Shown here one piece after another: positions 6,638 to 15,039 of a stretch of DNA of 64,000 bases. The notes beneath the pieces were generated by a model that saw only the letters and a program-made list of their open reading frames with translations, was not told the origin of the DNA and made no database searches. A program made the translations under genes and the position numbers. The stretch is from Betaproteobacteria bacterium (GTDB lineage: Bacteria > Pseudomonadota > Gammaproteobacteria > Burkholderiales > Usitatibacteraceae): assembly GCA_016708825.1 (NCBI GenBank), contig JADJEZ010000004.1, forward strand, positions 310,001 to 374,000, in the 5' to 3' direction. The first letter of the stretch is position 1, and the number at the start of each line of letters is the position of its first letter.

Positions 6638-8650
6638 ATGAGTGCGCCCCGCCTCTTGCTTGCCTTGGCTGCGGTCGCGGCGCTGCTCGCGCCGCCGCAC
6701 GGCGAAGCTGCGCCGGGCTGCCGGCTGGCCCGCATTGCCGAGTGGCCCCTGAAGCCGGATCGCGAGGGATTCGCCTTCGATGGCGAGATCAACGGCAAGC
6801 CCGCCGTCTTCCAGCTCGACGTCGCCAAGTCCACCACCCTCATTCGCAGGTCTTTCCTGGCCGGGCTGGGACTCGAAGTCCGCAACGACGGGTCCATCAC
6901 GGTCAATGGCCTGCCCTCCGGGATCGTGAACATCGGCGAAATGCGGATCGGCACGATGGTCCGCGCCGGGTTCCAGGCGCTCGCCGTGGACGGGGTGCAG
7001 TCCGAGAACCGGACCGCGGTCATTCTCGGGAACGACTTTTTCGAGGGCATCGACCTGGAACTGGACCTTCCGGGCGGGGCGGCCAGGCTTTTCCGGCCGC
7101 AGGGGTGCGAGGACACCGTCATCGCCTATTGGGCCTCGCAAGGCGCGGGGGTGGTCCCGTTCACCTCGGTGCCGCTGCACGAGTTCGAAGTGCAGGTAAA
7201 CGGCAAGGCCGTGCTCGCGGCACTCGAAACGGTCGGGCCGTGGTCGCTGCTGGCGCAGTCGATGGCGAAACGCCTCGGCGTGACGCGCGACACGCCGGGT
7301 GCCGCGGTCACGGGATGCAATCGCCGATTCATTCGCGACGGCGCCGATATCTGGGTGGCGCCGTTCGAGACATTCCAGATCGGCGACGAGCGGATCCGCC
7401 ATCCGAGGCTCCAGGTCACGGATTTCGGCCGCGGACTGCGGGCCCCGCAGACGGGCAGCCGGTTGGGGAGGACCGGCAGCGACGGGCCGGAAATGATTCT
7501 GGCGGTCGACTTCCTGTCGACGCATCGCGTCCTGATCTCGCGCTCCCAGAAGAAGCTGTACTTCACCAATGCGGGAGGGCGCGTGTTTCCCTCGATACCG
7601 GCCTGGGGTTGCGACAAGGGCTTCCGCGAGCCGATGGGCAACCGGGCGATCGGGGATCTCGATGAGGCCATCGCGCGCGATCCCGGGGACATGGCCGCGC
7701 GGAAATCGCGTGCCGCCCGCCTCGGTGGCCGGGCCGAGTACGACCGCGCGCTCGCCGACCTGGATGAGGCGCTTCGCGGGGAGCCGGGCAACCCTTCCAC
7801 CCTGATCGGGCGCGCCAGGATTCACCTCGAGAAAGGCGACCACGACCGGGCCCTTGCCGACTTCGACGCCGCCCTTCGGCTCCACCCGGAAAACGCGCTT
7901 GTCCTGGCATGGCGTGCCAGCGTTCATTTCGACAAGCGTGACTATGCACGGGCGATTGCGGACTACGGTGCCGCCATCGAACGGGGCGCGCAGGTCGGCT
8001 GGGTCCATGCCGACCGCGGCATCGCCCGGGCCGCCGGTGGTGACCCGAAGGGCGGCATCGCCGACCTGACACACGCGATCGACATCGACCCGCGCAGTGC
8101 GCGCGCGTTCGCCGCGCGCGGCGCCTACTGGAATCGCCTGGGCGAATACGACAAGGCCATCGCCGACCACGACGTCGCGCTGGCGCGCGAAGCGAAGAAC
8201 AAGGTGGCGCTTCGGTCGCGCGCCCTCGCGCATTTCTTCCTGGGGCATTTCGGATATGCGGCGCGGGACTTCGAAGCCCTGATGCGCGTTGCCCCGGAAG
8301 GGCAGAGCGCCGTATGGCGCTACATCGCGTTCGCCCGCGACGGCAAGGACGGGATGGCGCCCTTGCGGGCATTCGCCGACGGCCACGGCGGGGAGGCGTG
8401 GCCCGCGCCGATCATCAGATACCACCTGGGCCAGATCGACCGGGACAAGCTCCTCGATTCCGCGGCGGACACCGATCCGAAGAAGCGCAAGGAGCAGGAG
8501 TGCGAGGCGAACTTCCAGCTCGGCCAGCACGGATTGATCCTCGGCGATCCGGCCGCGGCGCGGCCTTTCCTGGAAAGGGCGCGGGACGCTTGCCCGGCCG
8601 CTTTCGTGGAGCATCGGGGCGCGATCGCGGATCTCTCGCGGCTGCAGTGA
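6638..8650 (+). CDS. Secreted retropepsin-like / TPR repeat protein
   Basis: 670 residues. A signal peptide (LLLALAAVAALLAPPHGEA, cleaved near residue 25) leads to two retropepsin-like beta domains (about residues 30-330) containing GFAFDGEINGKPAVFQLDVAKS and NDFFEGIDLELD. The usual catalytic DTG/DSG is replaced by LDVA in the first and by LETVG in the second, so peptidase activity is doubtful. Residues ~345-600 are classic TPR units (YDRALADLDEAL, HDRALADFDAAL, YARAIADYGAAI, YDKAIADHDVAL). The C-terminus (ECEANFQLGQHGLILGD) resembles the tail of NlpI-like TPR proteins. Probably periplasmic, possibly a scaffold. It stands alone between ung and the aap operon. Confidence 0.7.
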   Translation: MSAPRLLLALAAVAALLAPPHGEAAPGCRLARIAEWPLKPDREGFAFDGEINGKPAVFQLDVAKSTTLIRRSFLAGLGLEVRNDGSITVNGLPSGIVNIGEMRIGTMVRAGFQALAVDGVQSENRTAVILGNDFFEGIDLELDLPGGAARLFRPQGCEDTVIAYWASQGAGVVPFTSVPLHEFEVQVNGKAVLAALETVGPWSLLAQSMAKRLGVTRDTPGAAVTGCNRRFIRDGADIWVAPFETFQIGDERIRHPRLQVTDFGRGLRAPQTGSRLGRTGSDGPEMILAVDFLSTHRVLISRSQKKLYFTNAGGRVFPSIPAWGCDKGFREPMGNRAIGDLDEAIARDPGDMAARKSRAARLGGRAEYDRALADLDEALRGEPGNPSTLIGRARIHLEKGDHDRALADFDAALRLHPENALVLAWRASVHFDKRDYARAIADYGAAIERGAQVGWVHADRGIARAAGGDPKGGIADLTHAIDIDPRSARAFAARGAYWNRLGEYDKAIADHDVALAREAKNKVALRSRALAHFFLGHFGYAARDFEALMRVAPEGQSAVWRYIAFARDGKDGMAPLRAFADGHGGEAWPAPIIRYHLGQIDRDKLLDSAADTDPKKRKEQECEANFQLGQHGLILGDPAAARPFLERARDACPAAFVEHRGAIADLSRLQ

Positions 8651-8818
8651 CCGCGGATGGCGCATTCGACCGCGCAGACCGCGAATGGTAAAATGCACGG
8701 TCAAGACTGGAGGAACTCGCCCGGCACGGACCTGGAATTCCGGCGCGGCGAAGCTGCCGGGACAAGGCAGGAAGCACGGGTCTGCGGCATCCGCGATTCC
8801 CCCTCGACGCACCCGCGT

Positions 8819-8832
8819 GTCGAACGTTCGAC
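8819..8832. promoter_or_regulatory. 14-bp palindrome upstream of aapJ
   Basis: GTCGAACGTTCGAC is a perfect inverted repeat 33 bases before the aapJ start, just upstream of the strong ribosome site AAGGAGG (8852-8858). A loose promoter (TTCGAC-N18-TAAAAT, 8665-8694) lies further up. The position fits an operator or a site in the aapJ leader; no regulator is assigned. Confidence 0.3.
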
Positions 8833-8865
8833 CCACCAACCAGAAAACCATAAGGAGGAGAACCG

Positions 8866-9885
8866 ATGAAAAAGCGCATCCTGATGACGGCGGTTTCCAC
8901 GCTCACCCTGGCACTCGCGGCCGGTGCCGCGCACGCCGGCGCGACTTTCGACGCCGTGAAGAAGAAGGGCTTCGTCCAGTGCGGAGTGAACAGCGGGCTC
9001 GCCGGCTTCTCCGTTCCCGATGAAAAGGGCGTCTGGAAGGGCATGGACGTCGACGTCTGCCGCGCGGTCGCGGCCGCGGTCTTCGGTGATTCGGAGAAGG
9101 TGAAGTACACGCCGCTCACCGCCAAGGAGCGCTTCACCGCCCTGCAGTCCGGCGAGATCGACATCCTGTCGCGCAACACCACCTGGACCGTGACCCGCGA
9201 CGGCGGCCTGGGCATCGGCTTCACGGGCGTGACCTACTACGACGGCCAGGGCTTCCTCATCAAGAAGAAGCTCGGCGTGAAAAGCGCGCTGAAGTTGAAC
9301 GGCGCGACGGTGTGCGTGCAGTCCGGCACGACCACGGAGCTGAACCTCGCCGACTACTTCGGCGTCCACAAGATGAAGTTCAAGCCCGTCGTCTACGACA
9401 CCGCCGACGAGACCGTGAAGAGCTTCGAGGCCGGCCGCTGCGACGTGCTCACGAGCGACCAGTCGCAGCTCTACGCGCTGCGCATCAAGCTCGCGCAGCC
9501 CGAGAGCGCGGTGGTGCTGCCGGAAGTGATCTCCAAGGAACCCCTGGGCCCGGCCGTGCGCCAGGGCGACGCGGAGTGGTTCAACATCGTCCGCTGGAGC
9601 CTCTTCGCGATGCTCGGCGCCGAGGAAATGGGCATCTCGTCGAAGAACATCGATTCGATGAAGGACAGCAAGAACCCCGACGTGAAGCGCCTGCTAGGCA
9701 CCGACGTCATCAAGCACGGCCTGGGCGTGGCCGATGACTGGGCCTACAAGATCGTGAAGCAGGTCGGCAACTACTCGGAAGTCTTCGAGCGCAACGTCGG
9801 CATGGGCAGCCCGCTCAAGATCAGCCGCGGCCAGAACGCGCTGTGGAACAAGGGCGGCCTGCAGTACGCGCCGCCGATCCGCTAG
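8866..9885 (+). CDS. aapJ: General L-amino acid ABC transporter, periplasmic binding protein
   Basis: 339 residues with a signal peptide ending near AHAGA. It binds polar and other L-amino acids in the periplasm and delivers them to AapQMP. The PAO-type binding fold shows VQCGVNSGLAGFSVPDEKG, GMDVDVCRAVAAAVFGD, SRNTTWTVTRD and GATVCVQSGTTTE, all typical of AapJ/BztA. The start is fixed by the strong site AAGGAGGAG 8 bases upstream. First gene of aapJ-Q-M-P; a 13-bp hairpin follows it, likely keeping binding-protein expression above that of the permeases. Confidence 0.95.
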   Translation: MKKRILMTAVSTLTLALAAGAAHAGATFDAVKKKGFVQCGVNSGLAGFSVPDEKGVWKGMDVDVCRAVAAAVFGDSEKVKYTPLTAKERFTALQSGEIDILSRNTTWTVTRDGGLGIGFTGVTYYDGQGFLIKKKLGVKSALKLNGATVCVQSGTTTELNLADYFGVHKMKFKPVVYDTADETVKSFEAGRCDVLTSDQSQLYALRIKLAQPESAVVLPEVISKEPLGPAVRQGDAEWFNIVRWSLFAMLGAEEMGISSKNIDSMKDSKNPDVKRLLGTDVIKHGLGVADDWAYKIVKQVGNYSEVFERNVGMGSPLKISRGQNALWNKGGLQYAPPIR

Positions 9886-9914
9886 GGTTTCGATCCCGGC
9901 CCTGTCGCCGGCAG

Positions 9915-9947
9915 GGCGTGCGCCGCGGGAGCATCGCGGCGCACGCC
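9915..9947 (+). terminator. Intercistronic hairpin between aapJ and aapQ
   Basis: Perfect 13-bp stem GGCGTGCGCCGCG (9915-9927) with its complement at 9935-9947, 7-base loop, and no U-tract. Such hairpins between binding-protein and permease genes usually stabilise the upstream message or partly terminate it, so that the binding protein is made in excess. Confidence 0.6.
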
Positions 9948-9985
9948 TCCCCTTGAGCCGCCCTTTGCCTGGAAAGGCATAGCCC

Positions 9986-11176
9986 ATGGCGCACACGACG
10001 GATTCCGACTCGCTGCCGTCCAGGCCGCCGCCCTGGAACGACCCCCGGATCCGCGCAATCGTCTTCCAGGTCCTGGTGACCGCGGGTGTGGTCGCGGTCG
10101 GGGTCTACCTCGTCAGGAACCTCCTGCACAACCTCGAGGTGCGCGGCATCTCGACCGGTTTCGACTTCCTCGCGAATCGCGCGGGCTTCGCCGTCAACCA
10201 GTCGCTCGTGGAGTTCGACGAGTCGTCGTCCTACGGGCGCACGTTCGTCGTGGGCCTGCTCAACACCGTGCTCGTCTCCGCGCTGGGCATCGTGCTCGCG
10301 ACGATCCTGGGCTTCGTGATCGGCGTGGCGCGGCTTTCGCGCAACTGGCTCGTCTCCACGCTCGCGGCGACCTACATCGAGATCTTCCGCAACATCCCGC
10401 TGCTGCTGCAGATCCTCTTCTGGTATTTCGCCGTCTTTCTCAACCTGCCGCCGCCGGCCGAGGCGCTGAGCATCGGCGACTCCGTCTTCCTCACCCTGCG
10501 CGGGCTCTACCTGCCGCGGCCCGTTGCCGAGAGCGGGTTCGGCTGGACGGTCTTCGCCTTCGCCGCCACCGTGGCGGGCGCGGCCTTCCTGGTGCGCTGG
10601 GCGCGCCGCCGGCAGGAGAACACCGGGCAGATCTTCCCCGCGTTCCTCGCGTCGACCGCGCTGCTGGTCGTCGTTCCCCTGGCCGCCTTCCTGCTCACCG
10701 GCCGTCCTCTCGCCTGGGTGGACCCGCAGCTCGAGGGATTCAACTTCACCGGCGGCCTGTCGGTGATTCCCGAGCTGGGCGCGCTGCTGGTCGCACTCGC
10801 CATCTACACGGCCGCCTTCATCGCGGAGACCGTGCGCGCCGGAATCCTCTCGGTGTCCCACGGGCAAACCGAGGCGGCGAGTGCCCTCGGCCTGCGCCGC
10901 AGCTGGACGCTTCGCCTCGTGATCATTCCCCAGGCGATGCGGGTGACGATCCCGCCGCTCACGAGCCAGTACCTGAATCTCACCAAGAACTCGTCGCTTG
11001 CCACGGCGATCGGGTATCCGGACCTGGTGTCGCTCTTCGCCGGGACGACGCTCAACCAGACAGGGCAGGCCGTCGAGGTGATGGCGATGACGATGGCGGT
11101 CTACCTCACGATCAGCCTGGTGATCTCCCTCTTCATGAACTGGTACAACGCCAGGATGGCGCTGGTGGAGCGCTAG
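9986..11176 (+). CDS. aapQ: General L-amino acid ABC transporter permease AapQ
   Basis: 396 residues, an inner-membrane permease. It has an N-terminal basic segment, one early helix, then the long AapQ/BztB insert (FDFLANRAGFAVNQSLVEF) before the core. The EAA loop that touches the ATPase is visible as QTEAASALGLRRSWTLRLVIIPQAMR, followed by PPLTSQYLNLTKNSSLATAIGYPDLVS, which is very typical. Three bases separate it from aapM. Works with aapM as a heterodimer. Confidence 0.94.
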   Translation: MAHTTDSDSLPSRPPPWNDPRIRAIVFQVLVTAGVVAVGVYLVRNLLHNLEVRGISTGFDFLANRAGFAVNQSLVEFDESSSYGRTFVVGLLNTVLVSALGIVLATILGFVIGVARLSRNWLVSTLAATYIEIFRNIPLLLQILFWYFAVFLNLPPPAEALSIGDSVFLTLRGLYLPRPVAESGFGWTVFAFAATVAGAAFLVRWARRRQENTGQIFPAFLASTALLVVVPLAAFLLTGRPLAWVDPQLEGFNFTGGLSVIPELGALLVALAIYTAAFIAETVRAGILSVSHGQTEAASALGLRRSWTLRLVIIPQAMRVTIPPLTSQYLNLTKNSSLATAIGYPDLVSLFAGTTLNQTGQAVEVMAMTMAVYLTISLVISLFMNWYNARMALVER

Positions 11177-11179
11177 CCC

Positions 11180-12280
11180 ATGGCCACCTTCCGGCCCCAC
11201 GCGGACCTGCCGCCGCCCGCCACCTCCTCGGGGGCCCTGGGCTGGGTGCGCCAGAATCTCTTCGACTCGCCGGTGAACGGCGCGATGACGCTCCTCGCGC
11301 TCTACCTCCTCTATCTCGCCGTGCCGCCCCTGGTCGACTGGGCGCTCATCAAGGCCGACTGGAGCGGCAGCCGCAGCGAGGACTGCTCGAAGGCCGGCGC
11401 CTGCTGGGTGTTCATCGGCGTGCGCCTGAACCAGTTCCTCTACGGCTTCTACCCCGTGGCCGAGCAATGGCGGGTCAACTTGACGATCGCTCTCCTGGTC
11501 GCGTTCGTCCTGCCGCTCTTCATCAAGCGCTTCGTGCTCAAGCAGTGGCTGGGCGCCGCACTCCTCGTGGTCTATCCCATCGTGGCCTACCACCTCCTCG
11601 TCGGCGGCAGCTTCGGCCTCGTGCACGTGGAGACGAGCAAGTGGGGCGGCCTTTTCCTCACGCTGGTGATCGCCGTGGTCGGCATGGTGGCCGCACTTCC
11701 GCTGGGGATCCTCCTCGCGCTCGGCCGCCGCGCGGAGAACATGCCGGTGCTCAAGGCCCTGTGCGTGGCCTTCATCGAGCTCTGGCGCGGGGTGCCGCTC
11801 ATCACGGTGCTCTTCATGTCGTCGGTGATGCTGCCGTTCTTCCTTCCCGAGGACATGAGCTTCGACAAGCTCCTGCGCGCCCTCATCGGCGTGGCGCTCT
11901 TCGAGTCCGCCTACATGGCCGAGGTGGTGCGCGGCGGCCTGCAGGGCATCCCGAAGGGCCAGTACGAGGCCGCCGATGCGCTGGGCCTGGGCTACTGGAG
12001 GGCGACCGTGCTCGTCATCCTGCCCCAGGCGCTGAAGCTCGTGATCCCGGGCATCGTGAACACCTTCATCGCCCTCTTCAAGGACACGAGCCTGGTGCTC
12101 ATCATCGGGCTCTTCGACCTGCTGGGGAGCATCCAGGCGGCGAACTCCGACACCAACTGGCTGGGATTCTCGATCGAGGGCTACGTCTTCGCGGCCTGCG
12201 TCTACTGGGTCTTCTGCTTCGGCATGTCGCGCTACAGCCAGTGGCTGGAGGCGAAGCTGCACACGGGCCACAAGCGCTGA
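11180..12280 (+). CDS. aapM: General L-amino acid ABC transporter permease AapM
   Basis: 366 residues, second inner-membrane permease. Hydrophobic helices alternate with a periplasmic stretch containing DCSKAGACWVFIGVRLNQF, as in AapM/BztC. The EAA loop is GQYEAADALGLGYWRATVLVILPQALK, then VIPGIVNTFIALFKDTSLVLIIGLFDLL. Ends 21 bases before the ATPase gene. Confidence 0.94.
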   Translation: MATFRPHADLPPPATSSGALGWVRQNLFDSPVNGAMTLLALYLLYLAVPPLVDWALIKADWSGSRSEDCSKAGACWVFIGVRLNQFLYGFYPVAEQWRVNLTIALLVAFVLPLFIKRFVLKQWLGAALLVVYPIVAYHLLVGGSFGLVHVETSKWGGLFLTLVIAVVGMVAALPLGILLALGRRAENMPVLKALCVAFIELWRGVPLITVLFMSSVMLPFFLPEDMSFDKLLRALIGVALFESAYMAEVVRGGLQGIPKGQYEAADALGLGYWRATVLVILPQALKLVIPGIVNTFIALFKDTSLVLIIGLFDLLGSIQAANSDTNWLGFSIEGYVFAACVYWVFCFGMSRYSQWLEAKLHTGHKR

Positions 12281-12301
12281 GGCGCAAAGGGGGATGACGA
12301 C

Positions 12302-13093
12302 ATGACTACGGCGCAGGCAACGGGTTCAGCGGCAACGGCGGGTGCGGCGGACGCCGGCGCGGCGATGATCGAGCTGCAGGGCGTGCACAAGTGGTACGGC
12401 AAGTTCCACGTGCTGAAGGACATCAACCTGCGCGTGGGCAAGGGCGAGCGCATCGTGATCTGCGGCCCGTCCGGCTCCGGCAAGTCCACGATGATCCGGT
12501 GCATCAACCGGCTCGAGGAGCACCAGCGCGGCCGGATCGTGATCGACGGCGTGGAGCTCACCGGCGACGTGAAGAACATCGAGAAGGTGCGCCGCGAGGT
12601 CGGCATGGTGTTCCAGCACTTCAACCTCTTCCCGCACCTGACGATCCTGGAGAACTGCGCGCTCGCCCCGATGTGGGTGCGAAAGACCCCGCGCAAGCGG
12701 GCCGAGGAGGAAGCGATGCAGTACCTCGAGCGCGTGCGCATCCCCGAGCAGGCGTTGAAGTATCCGGGGCAGCTCTCCGGCGGCCAGCAGCAGCGCGTGG
12801 CGATCGCCCGGAGCCTGTGCATGTGCCCGAAGGTGATGCTCTTCGACGAGCCGACCTCCGCGCTCGACCCCGAGATGATCAAGGAGGTGCTCGACGTCAT
12901 GGTGGGGCTCGCGGAGTCGGGCATGACGATGCTCTGCGTGACCCACGAGATGGGGTTCGCCAAGACCGTCGCCGACCGCGTCATCTTCATGGACGGCGGC
13001 GAGATCATCGAGGAGAACGACCCTGAAGCCTTCTTCTCGAACCCGCAGCAGGACCGCACGAAGCTCTTCCTGAGCCAGATCCTCAATCACTGA
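12302..13093 (+). CDS. aapP: General L-amino acid ABC transporter ATP-binding protein
   Basis: 263 residues. The ATPase that drives AapJQM transport at the inner face of the membrane. Walker A CGPSGSGKST, Q-loop VFQHFNLFPHLT, signature LSGGQQQR, Walker B VMLFDEPTSALDPE and H-loop CVTHEMGFA are all intact. A 20-residue Ala/Gly/Thr-rich N-terminal extension precedes the domain. Last gene of the transporter; ggt follows in the same direction after ~80 bp. Confidence 0.96.
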   Translation: MTTAQATGSAATAGAADAGAAMIELQGVHKWYGKFHVLKDINLRVGKGERIVICGPSGSGKSTMIRCINRLEEHQRGRIVIDGVELTGDVKNIEKVRREVGMVFQHFNLFPHLTILENCALAPMWVRKTPRKRAEEEAMQYLERVRIPEQALKYPGQLSGGQQQRVAIARSLCMCPKVMLFDEPTSALDPEMIKEVLDVMVGLAESGMTMLCVTHEMGFAKTVADRVIFMDGGEIIEENDPEAFFSNPQQDRTKLFLSQILNH

Positions 13094-13171
13094 GCGCGGG
13101 CGGGCGCGGCAGGCCGCGGGCCGTGCGTGCCCGGCGGCTCCCCGTCGCACCGCCCCCGGGAAACCACAACC

Positions 13172-15022
13172 ATGATCTTGCGCATCCTCGCCATCGCCGT
13201 TCTCGCCGCGGTCCCCGCCCTCGCGCCCGCGCAACGCACCCAGAAACCGCCCCTGCACGGGCAGGACTGGATGGCCGTCACGGGCAAGCCCCTCGGAGCC
13301 GCCGCCGGCGCGAAGGTCTTCCTCAAGGGTGGCAATGCCGTGGACGCGGCCTGCGCCATGGTCGCCGCGACCGCGACCATGTGGGACGTGCTGCACTGGG
13401 GCGGCGAGACCCAGGCGCTCGTCTACAACCCGACGACGCGCAAGGTGATCGGCATCAACGCGCTGGGCGTGGCCCCCACGGGCGCGACGCCGGAGTTCTT
13501 CCGGGCGAAGGGGATGGACTACCCGCCGCCCTTCGGGCCGCTCGCCGCGGTGACGCCGGGTACGCCCGGCGGCATCCTCACCATGCTCGCCGAGTTCGGC
13601 AAGCTCTCGCTCGCGCAGGTGCTGGAGCCGGCGATCCGGCTCGCCGACGGCTATCCGATCGAGGCCCAGACCGCGGACTACATCGAGCGCCAGCGCGAGC
13701 GCCTGATGCAGTGGCCGGATTCGCGCCGCATCATGCTGCCCCGCGAGGGCGCGCACGCGCCCCGGGCGGGCGAGATCTTCCGCCAGCCGGAGCTCGCGGC
13801 GACCCTGCGCAAGCTGGTCGAGGCCGAGGCGGGCGCGCTCGCCGCGGGAAAGGACCGCCGCGAGGCGATCTACGCCGCGCAGGACCGCTTCTACCGCGGC
13901 GACATCGCGAAGGCGCTGGTCGCGAGCGTGCGAGAACAGGGCGGGCTCTTTACCGAGGCCGACCTTGCCGGCTGGGCGGTACGGCTCGAGGAGCCGGTCT
14001 CGACCCGCTACCGGGGCATCGACGTCTACAAGCTCACGGCGTGGACCCAGGGCCCGGTGATGCTGCAGGCGCTGAACCTCCTAGAGGGCTTCGACCTGAA
14101 GGCGATGGGCTACAACAGCACGCGCTACATCCACACCGTCTACCAGGCCATGAACCTCGCCTACGCGGACCGCGACTTCTACTACGGCGACACCACCACG
14201 CCGCCCGAGGAGCCGGTGGCCGGGCTCCTGTCCAAGGCCTACGCGCGCGAGCGCGCGAAGGCGATCGATCCGAAGCGCAACGACGCAAGGGCGGCGCCCG
14301 GAGACCCCTATCCCCACCAGGGAATGACGAATCCGTACCGCGATCTCCTGAAGGGCTGGAACGCGCCTCGGAAAAAGGGCCCGGGAGGCGGCGGCACGCC
14401 GCTCGCGTCCAACGACGACGCCTTCGTGCAGGCCTTCCACTCGGGGACGACTTCCATCGTCGCCGCGGACCGGGAAGGGTGGATCGTGTCGGTGACGCCG
14501 AGCGGCGGCTGGGTTCCCGCGGTCATTGCCGGCACGACCGGCATCGGCCTGTCGCAGCGCATGCAGAGCTTCGTGATGGATGCGGCGGAGAACCCCTTCA
14601 ACGTCGTCGCACCCGGCAAGCGCCCGCGCGTCACGCTCACGCCGGGTCTCGCGCTGAAGGACGGCCACCCCTACCTCGCCTTCGCGGTGCAGGGCGGCGA
14701 CGCGCAGGACCAGGACCTGCTGCAGTTCTTCCTGAACGTGGTCGAGTTCGGCATGACGCCGCAGCAGGCCGCCGAGGCGCCGGGTTTCAACAGCTACCAG
14801 ATGCGCGCCTCCTTCGAGGCCCACGAATCGCGGCCGGGACGCATCCTGATGAATGACTCCACCCCGGTCCAGGTGCGCCGCGAGCTGCGCGCCATGGGCT
14901 ACGACGCCTTCTTCCGCGACCGCACTTCCGGCCCGGTGAACGCGATCCTCGTCGACCGCGCGCACGGCACCCTGTGGGGCGCCTCCAGCAACCACGGCGA
15001 GGACTACGGCATCGGGTGGTGA
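13172..15022 (+). CDS. ggt: Gamma-glutamyltransferase family protein
   Basis: 616 residues with an N-terminal signal peptide (ILAIAVLAAVPALAPAQ), so periplasmic. GGTs are made as a proenzyme that cleaves itself before a threonine; the expected site is HSGTTSIVAAD with T426 as likely nucleophile. The large-subunit motifs GGNAVDAACAMVAATA and TPGTPGGILTM are present, as is PNxxxPGKRPR-like NVVAPGKRPRVTLTP in the small subunit. The enzyme splits gamma-glutamyl bonds, for example in glutathione. Directly downstream of aapJQMP, it could supply glutamate and other amino acids to that transporter. ATG 13172 was chosen because it starts the signal peptide. Confidence 0.88.
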   Translation: MILRILAIAVLAAVPALAPAQRTQKPPLHGQDWMAVTGKPLGAAAGAKVFLKGGNAVDAACAMVAATATMWDVLHWGGETQALVYNPTTRKVIGINALGVAPTGATPEFFRAKGMDYPPPFGPLAAVTPGTPGGILTMLAEFGKLSLAQVLEPAIRLADGYPIEAQTADYIERQRERLMQWPDSRRIMLPREGAHAPRAGEIFRQPELAATLRKLVEAEAGALAAGKDRREAIYAAQDRFYRGDIAKALVASVREQGGLFTEADLAGWAVRLEEPVSTRYRGIDVYKLTAWTQGPVMLQALNLLEGFDLKAMGYNSTRYIHTVYQAMNLAYADRDFYYGDTTTPPEEPVAGLLSKAYARERAKAIDPKRNDARAAPGDPYPHQGMTNPYRDLLKGWNAPRKKGPGGGGTPLASNDDAFVQAFHSGTTSIVAADREGWIVSVTPSGGWVPAVIAGTTGIGLSQRMQSFVMDAAENPFNVVAPGKRPRVTLTPGLALKDGHPYLAFAVQGGDAQDQDLLQFFLNVVEFGMTPQQAAEAPGFNSYQMRASFEAHESRPGRILMNDSTPVQVRRELRAMGYDAFFRDRTSGPVNAILVDRAHGTLWGASSNHGEDYGIGW

Positions 15023-15039
15023 CGGTACTATCCCCGTCC

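Noticed and set aside
9821..12271. 816-codon minus-strand ORF opposite aapQ and aapM
   Set aside because: Long antisense frames are common in very GC-rich DNA; the product is a His/Arg/Glu-rich low-complexity sequence and the plus strand has clear transporter genes.
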